Source: Sphingobium sp. 15-1 (lineage in GTDB: Bacteria; Pseudomonadota; Alphaproteobacteria; Sphingomonadales; Sphingomonadaceae). Taken from it: 64,000 nucleotides of DNA. Within the stretch, counting starts at the first letter, position 1; each line of letters opens with the position of its first letter. Shown one piece after another: positions 57,277 through 64,000 of the stretch. The DNA lies in the NCBI RefSeq assembly GCF_013375535.1, contig NZ_JABXJG010000001.1, positions 3,080,001 to 3,144,000 of the forward strand, written 5' to 3'. A program made the translations under genes and the position numbers. Below the pieces are notes generated by a model, which did not search any database, was not told the origin of the DNA, and saw nothing but the letters and a program-made list of their open reading frames with translations.

Positions 57277-57368
57277 GATGGTCCAAATCCTGTCAAACTA
57301 GTGATTTCGAGTGAAATGGTACATTTCACGACTTGGAAATCACGAAAAGCCAAGGTCTGGCGCGCGAC

Positions 57369-58226
57369 CTAGCCTTTCGGCCGCCCTGCCGTCAACCGTC
57401 CCGGTCCATCGTCGACATCGCAGAAGATGCGCCGGATCACCCCCTGCGCCAGCCAGGATTCGAAGCGCGCCTGCGCGTCGGCCATGTCCAGAAAGGGATA
57501 GGCGACGGGCCGGTCGCCCACCGCCCGGCTGGCGACGACCAGCCGCATCATTGCGTCGGGCGCTGTGGTCAATATCCGCCCGCGCCGGTCGGTGGCGGCG
57601 CTGTTGACGCCGACGACATGGCCGTCCTCGGCAAAGACCGGCCCGCCGCTGATGCCCGACAGCGTGCCGTCGCCCATCGGGATGCGCCCATGTTCGGCCC
57701 AGGCGAGCACGGGCTGGGTCTCCTCCCCCGTACCGCGCCGGGCGCGGGCGGCGCCGATCAGCTCGGATATGACCAAAGTCGGCTGTCCGCCTGGAAAACC
57801 CATATGATAGCCGACCGATCCGGGCGGCGGCATCCGGTCCGACAAGGGCAGGGCATGGTCGCTCGCCACCCCGCCATGCACCAGCGCGGCGTCGGCTTCC
57901 CGGCTTTCCACCAGCCGCGACACGGGCCGGGCGAAGCCGCCCTGCTCTATGCCGACGCGGGTGCAGCTATGGGTGACATGTTCCGCGGTCAGCCACGCGC
58001 CGCCGCGATCGATGGCGAAGGTCGTCCCCATGCTGTCGGCGGGCGCTTCGGCCCGTTCCTCGATCACGAAGCTTTCATCGCTCCATTGCGGCATCGGGCG
58101 GCGGGGCGAGCGCGGGTCGAAAGCCTCGACCTGCAGCGGCGTCGGCTTGGTGACCTCGCTGATCCACAGCAGCGCAAGGATGATGCCGAGCAGGCCCGGC
58201 AGACAGCCGAAGCGCCGGCCCGCCAC
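57369..58226 (-). CDS. Membrane-anchored trypsin-like serine protease
   Basis: A 285-residue protease with an N-terminal membrane helix (about residues 8-25). The trypsin-like triad is His83 (LTAEHVTH), Asp112 (READAALV) and Ser193 (SGISGGPVFAEDG), so catalysis should be possible. There is no PDZ domain. It starts three bases after the stop of the DUF350 membrane gene and is therefore co-expressed with it. A periplasmic quality-control role is likely but not shown. Confidence 0.88.
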   Translation of the reverse strand: MAGRRFGCLPGLLGIILALLWISEVTKPTPLQVEAFDPRSPRRPMPQWSDESFVIEERAEAPADSMGTTFAIDRGGAWLTAEHVTHSCTRVGIEQGGFARPVSRLVESREADAALVHGGVASDHALPLSDRMPPPGSVGYHMGFPGGQPTLVISELIGAARARRGTGEETQPVLAWAEHGRIPMGDGTLSGISGGPVFAEDGHVVGVNSAATDRRGRILTTAPDAMMRLVVASRAVGDRPVAYPFLDMADAQARFESWLAQGVIRRIFCDVDDGPGRLTAGRPKG

Positions 58227-58229
58227 GGC

Positions 58230-58652
58230 TCAACCCGCGACCGCGCCGGCGGTGAGGCAGGCGATCGCGACCTTCATCATGGCCAGGAAGGTGGCGGCGG
58301 AACGCTCGTCCGCCTCGATCCGGGTCGGCAGCGAACCCAGCAGGAAATCGACCACGCGAAAGGCGATGAGTTGCAGGATCAGCGTCACGCTGCCCCAGAT
58401 CATGATGTCCCAGACATTGACCGATCCCGCGAGGCAGAAGCCCAACGGCACCGCCAGCCCGATCGCCGCGCCGCCGAGCGAGATCGCCGCCGCCTCATTG
58501 CCTGCGCGGATGAGCGCGAACTCGTCATGCGGCGTAATCCACATATAGAGCGCCAGCGCCGCCAGCCAGGCCAGCGTCGCGGACGCCAGATGCAGCAGGA
58601 AGATGGGCAGGCCGGACAGCAGGCTCTGAATGACGGGCATGGGATCGGTCAT
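58230..58652 (-). CDS. DUF350 integral membrane protein
   Basis: A 140-residue protein with four membrane segments (about residues 13-38, 52-75, 82-108 and 118-138), matching DUF350 (YjfL type). The start MTDPMPVIQ at 58652 was chosen because similarity begins here; the frame is open upstream. The protease gene follows at once. DUF350 proteins have unknown function and are often linked to envelope stress proteins. Confidence 0.85.
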   Translation of the reverse strand: MTDPMPVIQSLLSGLPIFLLHLASATLAWLAALALYMWITPHDEFALIRAGNEAAAISLGGAAIGLAVPLGFCLAGSVNVWDIMIWGSVTLILQLIAFRVVDFLLGSLPTRIEADERSAATFLAMMKVAIACLTAGAVAG

Positions 58653-58730
58653 GCGGATCAGGATGCCGCAAGCGGGTGCGGGGCGCAATTGGTGGTCGAT
58701 GTGGAATGGGTGGATGGCAGACATTCCTAA

Positions 58731-58885
58731 TCCTCCCCATCGAGAGATGGGGGGGGGACCAGCCGCAGGCTGGTGGAGGGGAAAATAGCACGACCTGCGT
58801 AGCTTCCCCTCCACCATGCTTCGCATGTCGAAGAGAGGCACGTGACTCTCTTCGACCCTCCCCACGCTTCGCGCAGGGAGGATTT
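58731..58885. repeat. Large mosaic intergenic repeat, about 155 bases
   Basis: Starts AATCCTCCCCATCGAGAG and ends GCAGGGAGGATT, with the same ordered modules as 18351-18512, including GTCGAAGAGAGGCACGTG..CTCTTCGAC. Partial similarity to 12460-12567. It is a dispersed mosaic element, possibly a miniature transposon-like sequence. Confidence 0.8.
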
Positions 58886-58913
58886 GGCGGTCTGAAATTG
58901 GCCAAATATCAGC

Positions 58914-59246
58914 TCAGTTGCAGACCCGCACCTTCACGCGCCGGTCGCGATAGTGATTGTACCGCCACTCGGTCCAGCAGCGCTGGCGGTAATGGCCGCG
59001 CCAGGAGCGCCGGTCGCCCCGCCAATAGCGGCGATCGCCGTCCCGCCAGTCGCGCCGCCCATCCCAGCGCCTATCGTCCCAACGTCGGTCATCCCAACGC
59101 CTGTCATCATAGCGGTCGCCCCGATAACCGTCGCGATAGCCATAATCATAGCCGCCATAATATTGCGCCTGTGCAGGGGCTGCGCTCACACCCATGGCGG
59201 TGATCGCCAAGCCCAGGGCCGCCGCGCCCTTCCACAAGATATTCAT
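58914..59246 (-). CDS. Secreted Arg/Trp/Asp/Tyr-rich protein
   Basis: A 110-residue secreted protein with a signal peptide (cleavage near AQAQ, residue 28). The mature part is rich in Tyr, Arg, Asp, Trp: it has DYGYRDGYRGDRYD and three DDRRW repeats. The C-terminal RQRCWTEWRYNHYRDRRVKVRVC is a conserved small module in sphingomonads. GAGGAGA precedes the ATG. A degenerate EcfG-like promoter is possible upstream. Confidence 0.75.
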   Translation of the reverse strand: MNILWKGAAALGLAITAMGVSAAPAQAQYYGGYDYGYRDGYRGDRYDDRRWDDRRWDDRRWDGRRDWRDGDRRYWRGDRRSWRGHYRQRCWTEWRYNHYRDRRVKVRVCN

Positions 59247-59355
59247 GTCCGTCTCTCCTCAACATGCGCCCGTCGCCGGGGCCATGAAGGGAAAGATACA
59301 CCCGCTTGACTGAACCGTCAGGGAACGGCGTCGTAAGCCTGCGTTCAGGGATGAA

Positions 59356-60597
59356 TCAGCGGCCGCGCAGGGCGCTTTCCGCCTCCAGCATATAGTCGCG
59401 GGTGATCGGCAGCGAACGGCGGTCGCGGACATATTGGACCTGGTAATTCACCATGCCACCATGTTCGAACACAGTCGCCGCGCCCGCCAGATAGAAGGTC
59501 CACAGGCGGAAGAACCGCTCGTCATACAGCGCGACGATGTCCGCCTTGTGCGCCAGCGTCCGCTTGTACCATTCGCGGATGGTGAGGCCGTAATGGATGC
59601 GCAGCACCTCGACATCCGTGACCATCAGCCGCGTGCCCTCGCTGCCCTGAATCATCTCCGACAGGGCGGGGATATAGCCGCCGGGGAAGATATATTTCTG
59701 GGTGAAGGCGTCGGTGATGCCCGGCCCGTCGACCCGCCCGATGGTGTGGATCAGCATCACCCCGTCCGGCGTCAGAAGCTCGCGGCACTTGTTGTAGAAG
59801 GTGCGGTAATCCTTGGTCCCGACATGTTCGAACATGCCGACCGACACGATGCGGTCGAACGGCCCGTCCATGTCGCGATAGTCGATCAGTTCGAAACGCA
59901 CATGATCGGCCACGCCCGCATCCTGCGCCCGCTGCCGCGCGACCTTGAGCTGTTCTTCCGACAGGGTGATGCCGGTCACGTCGACGCCGCAGGTGCGGTG
60001 CAGATAGAGCGCCATGCCGCCCCAGCCGCAGCCGATGTCCAGCACCTTCATGCCGGGTTTCAGGTGCAGCTTGGCGGCGATATGCGCCTTCTTGTCCTCC
60101 TGCGCCTGTTCCAGGCTGATGCCCGTCTCATTGACGGCATCGGGGAAATAGGCGCAGCTATATTGCCGGTCGCGGTCGAGGAAGAGGGCGTAGAGCGCGC
60201 CCGAAAGATCATAATGATGGGCGACATTGGCCTTGGACCGGGCGCGGTGATTGGCGGCCCATAGCTTGCGCCGGATCGTCTTGAAGCCGCGCTTCAACGA
60301 GCCCAGGTCACTGATCGACTTGCCCGTTTCCCAGGCATTGTTCATGCGGATGAGCGAGATCAGCTCCATGATCCCGCCGCCCTCGATGGCGACGCGCCCG
60401 TCGATGAAGGCTTCCGCCATGCCCAGACGCGGGTCCTTGATGATGTCGAACGGTACCCGCGCATCGTGGAATTTCAGCGCCAGCGACGGGAAACCCGGTT
60501 CGGGCGTGCCCACCGTGATCTTCCTGCCGTCATGATAATAGATGCTGAGCTGGCCGCGCGTGACAAGCCGCTTGATGACCCGATCGAATAATTTCAT
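59356..60597 (-). CDS. cfa: Cyclopropane-fatty-acyl-phospholipid synthase
   Basis: A 413-residue SAM-dependent methyltransferase that turns phospholipid double bonds into cyclopropanes. The SAM-binding LDIGCGWGGMALYLH and the later FEHVGTKDYRTF are diagnostic; the N-terminal SCP2-like lipid-binding region is present. This is a stress-protective enzyme. The neighbouring genes are unrelated; the downstream gene is secreted. Confidence 0.93.
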   Translation of the reverse strand: MKLFDRVIKRLVTRGQLSIYYHDGRKITVGTPEPGFPSLALKFHDARVPFDIIKDPRLGMAEAFIDGRVAIEGGGIMELISLIRMNNAWETGKSISDLGSLKRGFKTIRRKLWAANHRARSKANVAHHYDLSGALYALFLDRDRQYSCAYFPDAVNETGISLEQAQEDKKAHIAAKLHLKPGMKVLDIGCGWGGMALYLHRTCGVDVTGITLSEEQLKVARQRAQDAGVADHVRFELIDYRDMDGPFDRIVSVGMFEHVGTKDYRTFYNKCRELLTPDGVMLIHTIGRVDGPGITDAFTQKYIFPGGYIPALSEMIQGSEGTRLMVTDVEVLRIHYGLTIREWYKRTLAHKADIVALYDERFFRLWTFYLAGAATVFEHGGMVNYQVQYVRDRRSLPITRDYMLEAESALRGR

Positions 60598-60628
60598 GGG
60601 GCTACCCTGTCAGGTCGTTCTGTCCGCG

Positions 60629-61375
60629 TCAAATGCCGGCATACCAGTCATAGCCGGCATGATCCTCCCAGAAGCCGCCCTTGCCCCCGCCTATGCCGTC
60701 CAGCGACGCAACCGCCTCAATCTGCATCAAATATTTCGCCTGCTTGTAGCCCAATTGCCGCTCCACCCGGAGTCTCAGCGGCGCGCCGTTCGCCACCCGC
60801 AGGGGCTGGTCGTTGAGCGCGAAAGCGAGGATCGTCTGCGGGTGGAAAGCGTCCATCAGGTCGATGCTTTCATAATAGCCACGGCCGCCGCCCATATCGT
60901 CGGCACAGCGAAAGACGATATAGCGGGCGCCATCCCGTAATCGCGCCGCGTCGAGAATATGCTTCAATGGCACGCCGCGCCATTTGCCGATAGCGCTCCA
61001 CCCCTCGACGCAGTCGTGCCGCGTGATCTGCTCGCGATGGGGGAAGGCGTGGAGTTGGGCCAGCGACAGCGCCAAGGGCCGGGCGAGCAGCCCGCCGACC
61101 CGCAGCCGCCAGTCGGCAAAGCCGCTGCGCCACAGCGCCTTATATTCGGGCGTGTTGGGATTGGCGGTGCCGTTCGGCCGGAAGAAGGGGGAGATCTGGT
61201 CCGGGCGGAACTCATGGGCCAGCGCGTCGCGGGCCATCAGGCTGCGCTGCGCCCATTGGTGGAAATTCTCGGCGGAGAAGAGCGCTTCCCGCACTGCCTC
61301 ATTCTTCGCCAGCCGGTCGCAGCCCGCCAGCGTTGCCGCAGCGCCCAGCATCAGAGTCCGGCGGTTCAGGATCAT
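60629..61375 (-). CDS. Tat-exported molybdopterin oxidoreductase (MsrP-like)
   Basis: A 248-residue sulfite-oxidase-fold protein. The molybdenum-binding Cys is Cys122 (RHDCVEGWS). The N terminus has a Tat motif NRRTLMLG and a lipobox LAGC with Cys19, so the protein is probably a Tat lipoprotein facing the periplasm. Its partner is the cytochrome b gene, whose stop overlaps the start of this gene. It may reduce oxidised methionine or another compound. Confidence 0.88.
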   Translation of the reverse strand: MILNRRTLMLGAAATLAGCDRLAKNEAVREALFSAENFHQWAQRSLMARDALAHEFRPDQISPFFRPNGTANPNTPEYKALWRSGFADWRLRVGGLLARPLALSLAQLHAFPHREQITRHDCVEGWSAIGKWRGVPLKHILDAARLRDGARYIVFRCADDMGGGRGYYESIDLMDAFHPQTILAFALNDQPLRVANGAPLRLRVERQLGYKQAKYLMQIEAVASLDGIGGGKGGFWEDHAGYDWYAGI

Positions 61376-62088
61376 GACCGCGCCTCCGGCACCCTGTAGC
61401 GTCCGCTGATCATCGACCGGACCTCGTTCACCGGCCCCGCCAGCAGCACCATCAGCATATGCACCAGGAAGAAGGCGACCAGCGCGAAAGCGGTGCTGAA
61501 GTGGATCGACCGCGCCGACTGCCGCCCGCCGAACAGCTCGACCAGCCAGGGCCAGGCTGCGTTCATGCCCGGCGACATGGTAAGCCCCGACAGGATGATC
61601 AGCGGCAGCGCGACGAAGATCACGCCGATATAGCTCGCCTTCTGCAAGACGTTATAGCGCAGCGCCGCCTCCCCGGTCGCAAAGCGCAGCCGCGCATGAT
61701 CCCTGATGTCCTGCCAGACATGGCGCGGCGCCAGCTCCCCGCGTCGAAAGGCGAGGTCGCGGCCCAGATGCCGCCCGAACAGGCTCCAGAGCATGTAGAA
61801 GAGCAGCGCGAAGGCGAAGATCGGTGCGGCGGTCAGATGCCAGTGCCGCGACATCGCCAGATTATAGCGGGCGGGCAGGGTGATCCAGCCACCGAACCGC
61901 CCCAGCACCAGCCAGGGATGGTCGAAATTCGCGCCATATTGGCCCCAATAGAGCCGGGGATGCGCGTTGAAGATGCCAAGCCCGCTGGTGAGCAGCACAT
62001 AAAGCAGCAGCGCGTTCAGCCAGTGCCACAGCCGCACCGGCAAGCGGTGGCGCAGCACCGTTTTCCGCTTGGGCAGGGCGCTATCCAT
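61372..62088 (-). CDS. Cytochrome b/b6-type membrane protein
   Basis: A 238-residue four-to-five-helix cytochrome b561-like protein. His residues in RLPVRLWHWLNALL, SRHWHLTAAP and IHFSTAFALVAFFLVHML are the likely heme ligands. It feeds electrons to the molybdopterin protein encoded next. A TTG at 62094 is a possible earlier start with AAAGGG at suitable spacing. Confidence 0.88.
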   Translation of the reverse strand: MDSALPKRKTVLRHRLPVRLWHWLNALLLYVLLTSGLGIFNAHPRLYWGQYGANFDHPWLVLGRFGGWITLPARYNLAMSRHWHLTAAPIFAFALLFYMLWSLFGRHLGRDLAFRRGELAPRHVWQDIRDHARLRFATGEAALRYNVLQKASYIGVIFVALPLIILSGLTMSPGMNAAWPWLVELFGGRQSARSIHFSTAFALVAFFLVHMLMVLLAGPVNEVRSMISGRYRVPEARS

Positions 62089-62377
62089 AGGCAACTGTTA
62101 CCCTTTTGCACCACCGGGGTCAAAATAAGGATGATGTTACGCAAGTGAACCCGTTTTCCGATTTCGTTCATGTGGGAGCCAGCTTCCAGGTCCATAAGCG
62201 CCCTGCCTGGAACCAAGTAAAGGTCCAGACTTTTGAAGTTTGTATGGATCGGTTCCCTGATATTTCAAGAGGGTCGGGATCAAAAAATATTACAGATCAG
62301 TCCCTTTTAAAAACTGATTGAGACCATAGATGAGTCCCGCCCGGTTAAGGGTATCGAATAATTTGATGAGGAATATC

Positions 62378-62884
62378 ATGAAGACTGCGATTCTCGCAGC
62401 TATTGCTGCTTCCACCGTTTCTGTTCCTGCTTTTGCTCAGGATGCTGTGCCTTTTACTGGCCCACGCGCCGGCATTACCATGGGCTATGACAAGGTCCAG
62501 GGCAGCGATGGCTTCAGCTACGGCGTGTCGACCGGCTATGACCTGGCCGTCACTCCGCGCATCACCTTCGGTCCGGAAGTGTCGTTCAGCGAGTCCACCG
62601 CCAAGTTCGGCGGCGTCGACGCCAGCCGCGATCTCGCCGCCTCGGTGCGCCTGGGCTATGTCGTGACGCCGCAGGTGCTGGCATTCGGCAAGGTCGGCTA
62701 TGCCAACAGCCGCTTCGAGATCCCCGGCGATCACCAGACGCTGGAAGGCGTGCGCTATGGCGGGGGCCTGGAATATTCGGTGACGCCGCGCACCTATATC
62801 TCGGCGGAATATCAGCGCACCGAATATGAAGATAATTTCGGTGGCCGTGACGCGGGCGTGGTCGGCGTCGGTTTCCGCTTCTGA
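62378..62884 (+). CDS. Small outer-membrane beta-barrel protein
   Basis: A 168-residue barrel protein of the opacity/OmpA-like porin family with signal peptide (cleavage near AFAQ, residue 21). Alternating hydrophobic/polar strands and a C-terminal Phe (VGVGFRF) mark the eight-stranded barrel. GAGGA lies before the ATG. The next gene is a paralogue. Confidence 0.88.
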   Translation: MKTAILAAIAASTVSVPAFAQDAVPFTGPRAGITMGYDKVQGSDGFSYGVSTGYDLAVTPRITFGPEVSFSESTAKFGGVDASRDLAASVRLGYVVTPQVLAFGKVGYANSRFEIPGDHQTLEGVRYGGGLEYSVTPRTYISAEYQRTEYEDNFGGRDAGVVGVGFRF

Positions 62885-63192
62885 TCGAAGCATCCGTTCC
62901 GGACGGAAAGGGGCGGTCCCGCCGGGGCCGCCCTTTCTCATGCAAAGTCAGACTGTTGCGAAAAAGCATCATACATTTGTAAAGTTCATATCCAACTTGC
63001 AACAATGACAATAAGGTTACATATGCGCGCCGTCAGCGACACACATCGCTGCGTGCAGGACGGGAGGATAAGCCGAATAGAATCGGTATTCCAAATGGCG
63101 ATGAAATAAAAAGCGCAACGCCATCCCGTAAAAAGAACGAAAACGCCTGTCCTGTTCATGGGATTGTGCGTTTCTCATGATATGAGGACTTT
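62885..63192 (+). other. 308-base gap between tandem OMP genes
   Basis: Carries a hairpin terminator for the first gene (62906-62938), then AT-rich sequence with a likely promoter for the second. No convincing gene; a 28-codon frame at 63022 lacks a ribosome site. Confidence 0.5.
62906..62938 (+). terminator. Terminator of first OMP gene
   Basis: AAAGGGGCGG pairs with CCGCCCTTT with one bulged G, followed by CTC. Just after the first OMP gene stop. Confidence 0.65.
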
Positions 63193-63705
63193 ATGAAGAC
63201 TGTGATTTTCGCAGCCCTTGCTGCTGCCGCCGTTTCCGCTCCCGCTTTCGCTCAGGATGCTGCGCCCTTCACCGGGCCGCGCGCTGGCGTCACGCTGGGC
63301 TATGACAAGCTGGGCGGCGAAGACGGCTTCGCCTACGGCGTGTCGACCGGTTATGACATCGCGCTCGCTCCGCGCGTCACCTTCGGCCCGGAAGTGTCGC
63401 TGAGCGACACCACCATCGGCGCCGGCGGCACGGAAATCAGCCGTGATCTCGCCGCTTCGGTCCGTCTCGGCTATGTCGTGACGCCGCGCGTCCTGGTCTT
63501 CGGCAAGGTCGGCTATGCCAACACCCGCATCGAAGCGTCGAACAGCAACGCCGGCGCTTCGTTCGAAGGCGTGCGCTATGGCGGCGGCGCGGAATTCGCC
63601 GTGACCGGCAACACCTACATCTCGGCTGAATATCAGCGCACCGAGTATGAAGACGGCATTGGCGGCCGTGACGCCGGCGTCGTCGGCATCGGCTTCCGTT
63701 TCTAA
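63193..63705 (+). CDS. Paralogous small outer-membrane beta-barrel protein
   Basis: A 170-residue paralogue of the preceding gene, same signal peptide pattern (cleavage near AFAQ, residue 21) and DAAPFTGPRAGVTLGYDK, RDLAASVRLGYVVTPR and GRDAGVVGIGFRF. Differences concentrate in the loop after residue 70 and the insert SNSNAGASF, where ligand or host contact would lie. GAGGA precedes the ATG. Tandem duplication with the gene at 62378. Confidence 0.9.
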   Translation: MKTVIFAALAAAAVSAPAFAQDAAPFTGPRAGVTLGYDKLGGEDGFAYGVSTGYDIALAPRVTFGPEVSLSDTTIGAGGTEISRDLAASVRLGYVVTPRVLVFGKVGYANTRIEASNSNAGASFEGVRYGGGAEFAVTGNTYISAEYQRTEYEDGIGGRDAGVVGIGFRF

Positions 63706-63727
63706 TCCCTCTCGGATAGAACAGGGG

Positions 63728-63758
63728 AAGGGCGGTCCCGGCTGGGGCCGCCCTTTTT
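63728..63758 (+). terminator. Rho-independent terminator of second OMP gene
   Basis: AAGGGCGG and CCGCCCTT pair around a 12-base loop and are followed by TTT. Confidence 0.8.
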
Positions 63759-63792
63759 CCATGGCTTGCTCATAGTGTTTCGATGACTTGCG

Positions 63793-63897
63793 ACGTGTTC
63801 CTGCAGGCCGAAGGCGGGCGTAGCCCAATGCAGGACCCAGTTCCGCCCTCCGACCGGATTCCTGCGTTGCTTACGCCGCCCTGCGGGTCGCAGGATA
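63793..63897. repeat. GCAGGA-type intergenic repeat copy
   Basis: Contains CCTGC..GCAGG arms and the inserted module TTGCTTACGCCGCCCTGCGGGTCGCAGGA, nearly identical to that at 54330-54366. Confidence 0.65.
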
Positions 63898-63979
63898 GGC
63901 TTCACGGAAACGGTCCGAACCCTAAGGCTGTATCGACATTCAGCTATCTCGCACGATTGGCGCTACCGTCATTCCAAAT

Positions 63980-64000
63980 CGTCATGCTGAACTTGTTTCA
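63980..64000. repeat. Truncated copy of 56901 palindrome at window end
   Basis: CGTCATGCTGAACTTGTTTC matches the left arm of 56901-56990 and is cut by the window end. Confidence 0.7.

Noticed and set aside
59324..59347. EcfG-like promoter before the DDRRW gene (minus strand TGAAC-N15-CGTT)
   Set aside because: One mismatch in the -35 box and a 15-base spacer make it too uncertain to list as a site.
63022..63108. 28-codon frame between the two OMP genes
   Set aside because: No ribosome site, no hydrophobic helix and lies in promoter sequence.

Overview
The window looks like a chromosomal segment of a GC-rich alphaproteobacterium of the Sphingomonadaceae (Sphingobium, Novosphingobium or Sphingomonas type). 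The reasons are TonB-dependent receptors, DUF3297, DUF4169 and ScfR-type proteins, a general-stress (EcfG-type) promoter motif, and many short intergenic palindromes of sphingomonad type. There is no phage, integrase, transposase or CRISPR array. Sixty-one protein genes and two tRNAs (Gly-TCC, Glu-TTC) are annotated, including three small genes of 27 to 55 codons.

Layout. 0.1-2.5 kb: a TonB receptor. 2.6-9.3 kb: a translationally coupled operon of two transglutaminase-fold proteins and a permuted ATP-grasp/alpha-E protein, a predicted but poorly characterised peptide-ligation or peptide-modification system. 9.5-15.6 kb: DUF488, uracil-DNA glycosylase, a class A beta-lactamase-like enzyme with an unusual omega region, an Mpo1-like membrane protein, and two FemAB/BioF2-like acyltransferases around a JmjC-like cupin. 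15.9-22.1 kb: polysaccharide and envelope genes (UDP-glucuronate epimerase, kdsD/kpsF, kdsB/kpsU, phosphatase, lptA, lptC) plus RNase D. 22.3-26.3 kb: a glycine-rich double cold-shock protein, a lower-GC DUF4236 protein, and an ScfR-type regulator divergent from a 55-codon gene across a tandem palindromic operator. 26.3-31.7 kb: PiT phosphate transporter, an in-frame Nudix/DUF47 fusion, a ZnuD-like TonB receptor with a palindrome in front of it, and a LysR regulator.

31.8-46.2 kb: tRNA-Gly, DUF4169, argG, an EF-hand protein, an OmpR/EnvZ-type two-component pair, the tamA-tamB envelope assembly operon, recJ and tRNA-Glu. 46.3-49.4 kb: a signalling cluster with a degenerate receiver-LuxR protein behind a perfect EcfG promoter, a tandem PilZ protein whose ribosome binding site is masked by a hairpin, a BLUF blue-light sensor and a LacI regulator. 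49.6-56.9 kb: DUF72, PspC with tiny membrane proteins, gamma-glutamylcyclotransferase-like, dienelactone hydrolase-like, peroxiredoxin, VOC protein, lipoprotein, recF and tandem CHAP proteins. 57-64 kb: DUF3297, a DUF350/serine-protease pair, a secreted Arg/Trp-rich protein, cyclopropane fatty acid synthase, a molybdopterin oxidoreductase/cytochrome b pair and two tandem paralogous outer-membrane barrel proteins.

Most functions are envelope-centred (export, polysaccharide, phospholipid modification, stress sensing). The least understood parts are the ATP-grasp/transglutaminase operon, the Nudix-DUF47 fusion, the stress-promoter/BLUF/PilZ cluster and the ScfR-controlled small gene. All family calls come from reading motifs by eye; no database search was possible.
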